Shown: piece after piece, positions 1-12,935 of the stretch | How positions within the stretch are numbered: the first letter of the stretch is position 1 | Layout of the letters: each line of letters opens with the position of its first letter | From: Zeus faber | Taxonomy: Eukaryota > Chordata > Actinopteri > Zeiformes > Zeidae | Length of the DNA: 64,000 bases | Direction of reading: 5' to 3' | Assembly: GCA_960531495.1 (NCBI GenBank) | Contig: OY482848.1 | Location: forward strand, 19,992,397 to 20,056,396 | Notes under the pieces: generated by a model | Databases searched by the model: none | Told to the model about the DNA's origin: nothing | Seen by the model: only the letters and a program-made list of their open reading frames with translations | Translations under genes and position numbers: made by a program

Positions 1-3000
1 ACTACAACAGCTGTTCAAACCACAACCACTGTAGGCCCAGCGACAACGACTGCAGGCCCCACAGCGACTACAGCTGGTCCAACAACAACGACTGCAGGCC
101 CCACAACAACTACAGCTGGTCCAACAACAACCACTGCAGGTCCCACATCTACAACAGTGGGACCAACAACAACCACTGCAGGTCCCACTACTACATCAGC
201 TGGTCCTACCACAACCACTGCAGGTCCCACTGTTGCAACAGTGGGACCAACAACAACCACTGCGGATCCCACTACTACAATAGCTGGTCCTACCACAACC
301 ACTGTAGGCCCAACGACAACGACTGCAGGTCCCACAACTACAACAGTTGGACCAACAACAACAACTGCAGCTCCCACAACAACAACAGCTGGTCCAACAA
401 AAACCACAGCAGGCCCAACAACGACAACTATTGGCCCAACGACAACGACCGCAGGTCCCACATCAACGACAGCTGGTCAAACAACAACCACTGCGGGTCC
501 CCCTACTACAGTGGGACCAACAACAACCACTGCAGCTCCCACAACTACAACAGTGGGACAAACAACAACCACTGCAGGCCCAACAACGTTGATTATAGGC
601 CCAACGACAACCTCAGCTGGTCAAACAACAACCACTGCGGGTCCCACTACTACAACAGCCGATCCTATTACTACAACAGCTGGTCCAACCACAACCACTG
701 TAGGCCCAACGACAACCACTGCAGGCCCCACAACAACTACAGCTGGTCCAACAACCACCACTGCAGGTCCCACAACTACAACAGCTGGTCCCACTACTAC
801 AACAGCTGGTCCAACCACTACCACTGTAGGCCCAACGACAACTATAGGCCCAACGACAACGACCGCAGGTCCCACAACAACGACAGCTGGTCCAACAACA
901 ACCTCTGCAGGACCCACAACTACAACAGTGGGACCAACAACAACCACTGCAGGTCCCACTACTACAATAGCTGGTCCAACCACAACCACTGTAGGCCCAA
1001 CAACAACCACTGCAGGCCCCACAACAACTACAGCTGGTCAAACAACAACCTCTGCAGGACCCACAACTACAACAGTGGGACCAACAACAACCACTGCAGG
1101 TCCCACTACTACAATAGCTGGTCCTACCACAACCACTGTAGGCCCAACGACAACGACTGCAGGCCCCACAACAACTACAGCTGGTCCAACAACAACCACT
1201 GCAGGTCCTACTACTACAACAGCTGGTCCAACCACAAGCACTGCAGGTCCCACAACTACAACAGTTGGACCAACAACAACAACTGCAGCTCCCACAACTA
1301 CAACAGCTGGTCCATCCACAACCACAGCAGGCCCAACAACGACAACTATTGGCCCAACGACAACAACCGCAGGTCCCACAACAATGAGAGCTGGTCAAAC
1401 AACGACCACTGCAGGTCCCCCTACTACAGTGGTACCAACAACAACCACTGCAGCTCCCACAACTACAACAGTGGGACCAACAACAACCACTGCAGGCCCA
1501 ACAACGTTAACTATAGGCCCAACGAAAACGTCAGCTGGTCAGACAATTACCACTGCGGGTCCCATTACTACAACAGCCGGTCCTACTACTACAACAGCTG
1601 GTCCAACCACAACGACTGTAGGCCCCACAACAACTACAGTGGGACCAACAACAACCACTGCAGGTCCCACTACTACAACATCTGGTCCTACCACAACCAC
1701 TGTAGGCCCAACAACAATGACTGCAAGCCCCACAACAACTACAGCTGGTCCAACAACAACCACTGTCGGCCCCAGAACAACTACAGTGGGACCAACAACA
1801 ACCACTGCAGGTCCCACTTCTACAACATCTGGTCCTACCACAACCACTGTAGGCCCAACAACAACGACTGCAAGCCCCACAACAGCTGGTCCAACAACAA
1901 CCACTGCAGGTCCCACATCTACAACAGTGGGACCAACAACAACCACAGCAGGTCCCACTACTACATCAGCTGGTCCAACCACAACCACTGTAGGCCCAAC
2001 AACAACCACTGTAGGACCAACAACAACAACTGCAGGCCCCACAACAACTACAGCTGGTGCTACAACAACCACTGCAGGTCCCACTACTACAACATCTGTT
2101 CCTACCACAACCACTGCAGGCCCAACAACAACGACTGCAGGCCCTACAACAACTACAGCTGGCCCAACAACAACGACTGCAGTCCCCACAACAACTACAG
2201 CTGGTCTAATAACAACCACTGCAGGTCCCACAACTACAAAAGCTGGTCCAACCACAACCACTGCAGGTCCCACAACTACAACTGTGGGACCAACAACAAC
2301 CACTGCAGGTCCCATTACTACAACAGCTGGTCCCACTACTACAACAGCTGTTCCAACCACAAACACTGTAGGCCCAACGACAACGACTGCAGCCCCCACA
2401 ACAACTACAGCTGGTCCAACAACAACCATTGCAGGACCCACAACTACAATAGTGGGACCAACTACAACCACTGCAGGTGCCACTACTACATCAGCTGGTC
2501 CTACCACAACCACTGCAGGCCCAACAACGACAACTATAGTCCCAACGACAACGACAGCTGGTCAAACAACAACGACTGCAGGCCCCACAACAACTACAGC
2601 TGGTCCAATTACAACCACTGCAGGTCCCACAACTACAACCGTGGGACCAACAACAAGCACCGCAGGTCCCACTACTACGACAGCTGGTCCCACTACTACA
2701 ACAGCTGTTCCAACCACAACCACTGTAGGCCCCACAACAACTACAGCTGGTCCAACAACAACCACTGCAGGTCCCACTGTTACAACAGTGGGACCAACAA
2801 CAACCACTGTGGGTCCCACTACTACAATAGCTGGTCCTACCACAACCACTGTAGGCCCAACGACAACGACTGCAGGTCCCACAACTACAACAGTTGGACC
2901 AACAACAACAACTGCAGCTCCCACAACTACAACAGCTGGTCCAACCACAACCACAGCAGGCCCAACAACGACAACTATTGGCCAAATGACAACGACTGCA

Positions 3001-6000
3001 GGTCCCACATCAACGACAGCTGGTCAAACAACAACCACTGCGGGTCCCCCTACTACAGTGGGACCAACAACAACCACTGCGGCTCCCACAACTACAACAG
3101 TGGGACCAACAACAACCACTGCAGGCCCAACAACGACAACTATTGGCCCAACGACAACCTCAGCTGGTCAAACAACAACCACTGCGGGTCCCACTACTAC
3201 AACAGCTGGTCCAACCACAACCACTGTAGGCCCAACGACAACCACTGCAGGCCCCACAACAACTACAGCTGGTCCAACAACCACCACTGCAGGTCCCACA
3301 ACTACAACAGCTGGTCCCACTACTACAACAGCTGGTCCAACCACTACCACTGTAGGCCCAACGACAACTATAGGCCCAACGACAACGACCGCAGGTCCCA
3401 CAACAACGACAGCTGGTCCAACAACAACCCCTGCAGGACCCACAACTACAACAGTGGGACCAACAACAACGACTGCAGGTCCCACTACTACAATAGCTGG
3501 TCCAACCACAACCACTGTAGGCCCAACAACAACCACTGCAGGCCCCACAACAACTACAGCTGGTCCAACAACAACCACTGCAGCTCCCACAACTACAACA
3601 GTGGGACCAACAACAACCACTGCAGACCCAACAACGACAACTATAGGCCCAACGACAACCTCAGCTGGTCAAACAACAACCACTGCGGGTCCCACTACTA
3701 CAACAGCCGGTCCTATTACTACAACAGCTGGTCCAACCACAACCACTGTAGGCCCGACGACAACCACTGCAGGCCCCACAACAACTACAGCTGGTCCAAC
3801 AACCACCACTGCAGGTCCCACAACTACAACAGCTGGTCCCACTACTACAACAGCTGGTCCAACCACTACCACTGTAGAACCAACGACAACAATAGGCCCA
3901 ACGACAATGACCGCAGGTCCCACAACAACGACAGCTGGTCCAACAACAACCTCTGCAGGACCCACAACTACAACAGTGGGACCAACGACAACCACTGCAG
4001 GTCCCATTACAACAACAGCTGGTCCCACTACTACAACAGCTGTTCCAACCACAAACACTGTAGGCCCAACGACAACGACTGCAGCCCCCACAACAGCTAC
4101 AGCTGGTCCAACAACAACCATTGCAGGACCCACAACTACAATAGTGGGACCAACTACAACCACTGCAGGTGCCACTACTACATCAGCTGGTCCTACCACA
4201 ACCACTGCAGGCCCAACAACGACAACTATAGTCCCAACGACAACGACAGCTGGTCCAACAACAACGACTGCAGGCCCCACAACAACTACAGATGGTCCAA
4301 TTACAACCACTTCAGGTCCCACAACTACAACCGTGGGACCAACAACAAGCACCGCAGGTCCCACTACTACAACAGCTGGTCCCACTACTACAACAGCTGT
4401 TCCAACCACAACCACTGTAGGCCCCACAACAACGACTGCAAGCCCCACAACAACTACAGCTGGTCCAACAACAACCACTGCAGGTCCCACTACTACAACA
4501 GCTGGTCCAACCGCAACCACTGCAGGTCCCACTGTTACAACAGTGGGACCAACAACACCCACTGCTGGTCCTACAACTACAACAGTGGGACCAACAACAA
4601 CCACTGCGGGTCCCACTACTACAATAGCAGGTCCTACCACAACCACTGTAGGCCCAACGACAACGACTGCAGGTCCCACAACTACAACAGTTGGACCAAC
4701 AACAACAACTGCAGCTCCCACAACTACAACAGCTGGTCCAACCACAACCACAGCAGGCCCAACAACGACAACTATTGGCCCAACGACAACGACCGCAGGT
4801 CCCACATCAACGACAGCTGGTCAAACAACAACCACTGCGGGTCCCCCTACTACAGTGGGACCAACAACAACCACTGCGGCTCCCACAACTACAACAGTGG
4901 GACCAACAACAACCACTGCAGGCCCAACAACGACAACTATAGGCCCAACGACAACCTCAGCTGGTCAAACAACAACCACTGCGGGACCCACTACCACAAC
5001 AGCTGGTCCAACCACAACCACTGTAGGCCCAACGACAACCACTGCAGGCCCCACAACAACTACAGCTGGTCCAACAACCACCACTGCAGGTCCCACAACT
5101 ACAACAGCTGGTCCCACTACTACAACAGCTGGTCCAACCACTACCACTGTAGGCCCAACAACAACTATAGGCCCAACGACAACGACCGCAGGTCCCACAA
5201 CAACGACAGCTGGTCCAACAACAACCTCTGCAGGACCCACAACTACAACAGTGGGACCAACAACAACGACTGCAGGTCCCACTACTACAATAGCTGGTCC
5301 AACCACAACCACTGTAGGCCCAACAACAACCACTGCAGGCCCCACAACAACTACAGCTGGTCCAACAACAACCACTGCAGCTCCCACAACTACAACAGTG
5401 GGACCAACAACAACCACTGCAGACCCAACAACGACAACTATAGGCCCAACGACAACCTCAGCTGGTCAAACAACAACCACTGCGGGTCCCACTACTACAA
5501 CAGCCGGTCCTATTACTACAACAGCTGGTCCAACCACAACCACTGTAGGCCCAACGACAACCACTGCAGGCCCCACAACAACTACAGCTCGTCCAACAAC
5601 CACCACTGCAGGTCCCACAACTACAACAGCTGGTCCCACTACTACAACAGCTGGTCCAACCACTACCACTGTAGGCCCAACGACAACAATAGGCCCAACG
5701 ACAATGACCGCAGTTCCCACAACAACGACAGCTGGTCCAACAACAACCTCTGCAGGACCCACAACTACAACAGTGGGACCAACAACAACCGCTGCAGGTC
5801 CCACTACTACAATAGCTGGTCCAACCACAACCACTGTAGGCCCAACAACAACCACTGCAGGCCCCACAACAACTACAGCTGGTCCAACCACAACCACTGT
5901 AGGCCCAACGACAACCACTGCAGGCCCCACAACAACTACAGCTGGTCCAACAACCACCACTGCAGGTCCCACAACTACAACAGCTGGTCCCACTACTACA

Positions 6001-9000
6001 ACAGCTGGTCCAACCCCTACCACTGTAGGCCCAACGACAACTATAGGCCCAACGACAACGACCGCAGGTCCCACAACAACGACAGCTGGTCCAACAACAA
6101 CCCCTGCAGGACCCACAACTACAACAGTGGGACCAACAACAACGACTGCAGGTCCCACTACTACAATAGCTGGTCCAACCACAACCACTGTAGGCCCAAC
6201 AACAACCACTGCAGGCCCCACAACAACTACAGCTGGTCCAACAACAACCACTGCAGCTCCCACAACTACAACAGTGGGACCAACAACAACCACTGCAGAC
6301 CCAACAACGACAACTATAGGCCCAACGACAACCTCAGCTGGTCAAACAACAACCACTGCGGGTCCCACTACTACAACAGCCGGTCCTATTACTACAACAG
6401 CTGGTCCAACCACAACCACTGTAGGCCCAACGACAACCACTGCAGGCCCCACAACAACTACAGCTGGTCCAACAACCACCACTGCAGGTCCCACAACTAC
6501 AAAAGCTGGTCCCACTACTACAACAGCTGGTCCAACCACTACCACTGTAGAACCAACGACAACAATAGGCCCAATGACAATGACCGCAGGTCCCACAACA
6601 ACGACAGCTGGTCCAACAACAACCTCTGCAGGACCCACAACTACAACAGTGGGACCAACGACAACCACTGCAGGTCCCATTACAACAACAGCTGGTCCCA
6701 CTACTACAACAGCTGTTCCAACCACAAACACTGTAGGCCCAACGACAACGACTGCAGCCCCCACAACAGCTACAGCTGGTCCAACAACAACCATTGCAGG
6801 ACCTACAACTACAATAGTGGGACCAACTACAACCACTGCAGGTGCCACTACTACATCAGCTGGTCCTACCACAACCACTGCAGGCCCAACAACGACAACT
6901 ATAGTCCCAACGACAACGACAGCTGGTCCAACAACAACGACTGCAGGCCCCACAACAACTACAGATGGTCCAATTACAACCACTTCAGGTCCCACAACTA
7001 CAACCGTGGGACCAACAACAAGCACCGCAGGTCCCACTACTACAACAGCTGGTCCCACTACTACAACAGCTGTTCCAACCACAACCACTGTAGGCCCCAC
7101 AACAACGACAGCTGGTCCAACAACAACCCCTGCAGGACCCACAACTACAACAGTGGGACCAACAACAACGACTGCAGGTCCCACTACTACAATAGCTGGT
7201 CCAACCACAACCACTGTAGGCCCAACAACAACCACTGCAGGCCCCACAACAACTACAGCTGGTCCAACAACAACCACTGCAGCTCCCACAACTACAACAG
7301 TGGGACCAACAACAACCACTGCAGACCCAACAACGACAACTATAGGCCCAACGACAACCTCAGCTGGTCAAACAACAACCACTGCGGGTCCCACTACTAC
7401 AACAGCCGGTCCTATTACTACAACAGCTGGTCCAACCACAACCACTGTAGGCCCAACGACAACCACTGCAGGCCCCACAACAACTACAGCTGGTCCAACA
7501 ACCACCACTGCAGGTCCCACAACTACAACAGCTGGTCCCACTACTACAACAGCTGGTCCAACCACAACCACTGTAGGCCCAACGACAACCACTGCAGGCC
7601 CCACAACAACTACAGCTGGTCCAACAACCACCACTGCAGGTCCCACAACTACAACAGCTGGTCCCACTACTACAACAGCTGGTCCAACCACTACCACTGT
7701 TGGCCCAACGACAACAATAGGCCCAACGACAATGACCGCAGTTCCCACAACAACGACAGCTGGTCCAACAACAACCTCTGCAGGACCCACTACTACAACA
7801 GTGGGACCAACAACAACCGCTGCAGGTCCCACTACTACAATAGCTGGTCCAACCACAACCACTGTAGGCCCAACAACAACCACTGCAGGCCCCACAACAA
7901 CGACAGCTGGTCCAACAACAACCTCTGCAGGACCCACAACTACAACAGTGGGACCAACAACAACCACTGCAGGTCCCACTACTACAATAGCTGGTCCAAC
8001 CACAACCACTGTAGGCCCAACAACAACCACTGCAGGCCCCACAACAACTACAGCTGGTCCAACAACAACCTCTGCAGGACCCACAACTACAACAGTGGGA
8101 CCAACAACAACCACTGCAGGTCCCACTACTACAATAGCTGGTCCTACCACAACCACTGTAGGCCCAACAACAACGACTGCAAGCCCCACAACAGCTGGTC
8201 CAACAACAACCACTGCAGGTCCCACATCTACAACAGTGGGACCAACAACAACCACAGCAGGTCCCACTACTACATCAGCTGGTCCAACCACAACCACTGT
8301 AGGCCCAACAACAACCATTGTAGGCCCAACGACAACAACTGCAGGCCCCACAACAACTACAGCTGGTGCAACAACAACCACTGCAGGTCCCACTACTACA
8401 ACATCTGGTCCTACCACAACCACTGTAGGCCCAACAACAACGACTGCAGGCCCTACAACAACTACAGCTGGCCCAACAACAATGACTGCAGGCCCCACAA
8501 CAACTACAGCTGGTCTAATAACAACCACTGCAGGTCCCACAACTACAAAAGCTGGTCCAACCACAACCACTGCAGGTCCCACAACTACAACCGTGGGACC
8601 AACAACAACCACTGCAGGTCCCATTACAACAACAGCTGGTCCCACTACTACAACAGCTGTTCCAACCACAAACACTGTAGGCCCAACGACAACGACTGCA
8701 GCCCCCACAACAACTACAGCTGGTCCAACAACAACCATTGCAGGACCCACAACTACAATAGTGGGACCAACTACAACCACTGCAGGTGCCACTACTACAT
8801 CAGCTGGTCCTACCACAACCACTGCAGGCCCAACAACGACAACTATAGTCCCAACGACAACGACAGCTGGTCAAACAACAACGACTGCAGGCCCCACAAC
8901 AACTACAGCTGGTCCAATTACAACCACTTCAGGTCCCACAACTACAACCGTGGGACCAACAACAACCACTGCAGGTCCCACTACTACAATAGCTGGTCCA

Positions 9001-12000
9001 ACCACAACCACTGTAGGCCCAACAACAACCACTGCAGGCCCCACAACAACTACAGCTGGTCCAACAACAACCTCTGCAGGACCCACAACTACAACAGTGG
9101 GACCAACAACAACCACTGCAGGTCCCACAACTACAACAGCTGGTCCCACTACTACAACAGCTGGTCCTACCACAACCACTGTAGGCCCACCAACAACGAC
9201 TGCAAGCCCCACAACAACAACAGCTGGTCCAACAACAACGACTGCGAGCCCCACAACAACAACAGCTGGTCCAACAACAACCACTGCAGGCCCCACAACA
9301 ACTACAGCTGGTCCAACAACAACCACTGCAGGTCCCACTATTCCAACAGCTGGTCCAACCACAACCACTGCAGGTCCCACTATTACAACAGCAGGACCCA
9401 CAACTACAACAGCTGGTCCAACCACTACCACTGTAGGCCCAACGACAACTATAGGCCCAACGACAACGACCGCAGGTCCCACAACAACGACAGCTGGTCC
9501 AACAACAACCTCTGCAGGACCCACAACTACAACAGTGGGACCAACAACAACCACTGCAGGTCCCACTACTACAATAGCTGGTCCAACCACAACCACTGTA
9601 GGCCCAACAACAACCACTGCAGGCCCCACAACAACTACAGCTGGTCCAACAACAACCTCTGCAGGACCCACAACTACAACAGTGGGACCAACAACAACCA
9701 CTGCAGGTCCCACTACTACAATAGCTGGTCCTACCACAACCACTGTAGGCCCAACGACAACGACTGCAGGCCCCACAACAACTACAGCTGGTCCAACAAC
9801 AACTACAGCTGGTCCAACAACAACCACTGCAGGTCCCACTACTACAACAGCTGATCCAACCACAAGCACTGCAGGTCCCACAACTACAACAGTTGGACCA
9901 ACAACAACAACTGCAGCTCCCACAACTACAACAGCTGGTCCAACCACAACCACTGTAGGCCCAACGACAACCACTGCAGGCCCCACAACAACTACAGCTG
10001 GTCCAACAACCACCGCTGCAGGTCCCACAACTACAACAGCTGGTCCAACCACTACCACTGTAGGCCCAACGACAACTATAGGCCCAACGACAACGACCGC
10101 AGGTCCCGCAACAACGACAGCTGGTCCAACAACAACCGCTGCAAGTCCCACATCTACAACAGTGGGACCAACAACAACCACTGCAGGTCCCACTACTACA
10201 TCAGCTGGTCCAACCACAACCACTGTAGGCCCAACAACAACCACTGTAGGCCCAACGACAACGACTGCAGGCCCCACAACAACTACAGCTGGTCCAACAA
10301 CAACCACTGCAAGTCCCACTACTACAACAGCTGATCCAACCACAAGCACTGCAGGTCCCACAACTACAACAGTTGGACCAACAACAACAACTGCAGCTCC
10401 CACAACTACAACAGCTGGTCCAACCACAACCACAGCAGGCCCAATGACAATGACAATGACAATGACAACAATGACAACGACAGCTGGTCCAACAACAACC
10501 GCTGCAGCTCCCACAACTACAACAGCTGGTCCAACCACAACCACAGCAGGCCCAATGACAATGACAATGACAATGACAACAATGACAACGACAGCTGGTC
10601 CAACAACAACCGCTGCAGGTCCCACATCTACAACAGTGGGACCAACAACAATCACTGCAGGTCCCACTACTACATCAGCTGGTCCAACCACAACCACTGT
10701 AGGCCCAACAACAACCACTGTAGGCCCAACAACAACCACTGCAGGTCCCACAACTACAACAGTTGGACCAACAACAACAACTGCAGCTCCCACAACTACA
10801 ACAGCTGGTCCAACCACAACCACAGCAGGCCCAACAATGACAACTATTGGCCCAACGACAACGACCGCAGGTCCCACAACAACGACAGCTGGTCAAACAA
10901 CGACCACTGCGGGTCCCCCTACTACAGTGGGACCAACAACAACCACTGCAGGCCCAACAACGACAACTATAGGCCCAACGACAACGTCAGCTGGTCAAAC
11001 AACAACCACTGCGGGTCCCACTACTACAACAGCCAGTCCTACTACTACAACAGCTGGTCCAACCACAACCACTGTCGGCCCAACGACAACCACTGCAGGC
11101 CCCACAACAACAACAGCTGGTCCAACCACAACCACTGTAGGCCCAACGACAACCACTGCAGGCCCCACAACAACTACAGCTGGTCCAACAACAACCACTG
11201 TAGGTCCCACTACTACAACAGCTGGTCCCACTATTACAACAGCTGTTCCAACCACAACCACTGTAGGCCCAACGACAATGACTGCAGGCCCCACAACAAC
11301 TACAGCTGGCCCAACAACAACCACTGCAGGTCCCACAACTACAACAGTTGGACCAACAACAACAACTGCAGCTCCCACAACTACAACAGCTGATCCAACC
11401 ACAAGCACTGCAGGTCCCACAACTACAACAGTTGGACCAACAACAACAACTGCAGCTCCCACAACTACAACAGCTGGTCCAACCACAACCACAGCAGGCC
11501 CAATGACAATGACAATGACAATGACAACAATGACAACGACAGCTGGTCCAACAACAACCGCTGCAGGTCCCACATCTACAACAGTGGGACCAACAACAAT
11601 CACTGCAGGTCCCACTACTACATCAGCTGGTCCAACCACAACCACTGTAGGCCCAACAACAACCACTGTAGGCCCAACAACAACCACTGCAGGTCCCACA
11701 ACTACAACAGTTGGACCAACAACAACAACTGCAGCCCCCACAACTACAACAGCTGGTCCAACCACAACCACAGCAGGCCCAACAATGACAACTATTGGCC
11801 CAACGACAACGACCGCAGGTCCCACAACAACGACAGCTGGTCAAACAACGACCACTGCGGGTCCCCCTACTACAGTGGGACAAACAACAACCACTGCAGG
11901 CCCAACAACGACAACTATAGGCCCAACGACAACGTCAGCTGGTCAAACAATAACCACTGCGGGTCCCACTACTACAACAGCCGGTCCTACTACTACAACG

Positions 12001-12935
12001 GCTGGTCCAACCACAACCACTGTCGGCCCAACGACAACCACTGCAGGCCCCACAACAACAACAGCTGGTCCAACCACAACCACTGTAGGCCCAACGACAA
12101 CCACTGCAGGCCCCACAACAACTACAGCTGGTCCAACAACAACCACTGTAGGTCCCACTACTACAACAGCTGGTCCCACTATTACAACAGCTGTTCCAAC
12201 CACAACCACTGTAGGCCCAACGACAATGACTGCAGGCCCCACAACAACTACAGCTGGCCCAACAACAACCACTGCAGGTCCCACAACTACAACAGTTGGA
12301 CCAACAACAACAACTGCAGCTCCCACAACTACAACAGCTGGTCCAACCACAACCACAGCAGGCCCAACAATGACAACTATTGGCCCAACGACAACAACCG
12401 CAGGTCCCACAACAACGACAGCTGGTCAAACAACGACCACTGCGGGTCCCCCTACTACAGTGGGACCAACAACAACCACTGCAGGCCCAACAACGACAAC
12501 TATAGGCCCAACGACAACGTCAGCTGGTCAAACAACAACCACTGCGGGTCCCACTACTACAGCAGCCGGTCCTACTACTACAACAGCTGGTCCAACCACA
12601 ACCACTGTCGGCCCAACGACAACCACTGCAGGCCCCACAACAACAACAGCTGGTCCAACCACAACCGCTGTAGGCCCAACGACAACCACTGCAGGCCGCA
12701 CAACAACTACAGCTGGTCCAACAACAACCACTGCAGGTCCCACTACTACAACAGCTGGTCCAACCACAACCACTGCAGGTCCCACAACTACAACAGCTGG
12801 TCCAACCACAACCACTGCAGGCCCAATAACAACAACTGTACACCCAACAACAACGACTGCAGGTCCAACTACTACAACAGTAGGTTCCACAACTACAATA
12901 GAAGGTCCCACTACTAGGACAACTGGTCCAACTAT
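1..12935 (+). repeat. Coding tandem repeat, 21-bp unit (GPTTTTA heptads)
   Basis: About 600 tandem 21-bp units run from the window edge to 12935, in frame throughout. Variant units such as TTTIG (six residues), GPPTTVG and TTTIVP recur in the same order, which shows nested higher-order duplication. For example, the block containing GPPTTVG recurs 1797 bp apart (3004 and 4801), and the blocks near 10891 and 11839 are 948 bp apart. The unit contains no stop codon in several frames, so the reverse strand is also open over long stretches. Confidence 0.95.

Noticed and set aside
157..159. ATG at 157 as the true start of the mucin protein
   Set aside because: The same frame is open back to base 1 with identical repeats, so this Met is an internal variant and the real N-terminus is upstream of the window.
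15..12911. Long reverse-strand frames reading VVVVGPA and Cys/Trp-rich versions in the mucin region
   Set aside because: They are the mirror of the 21-bp coding repeat, which lacks stops in several frames. They have no independent start, splice or domain signals, whereas the plus frame continues in phase into SEA exons.
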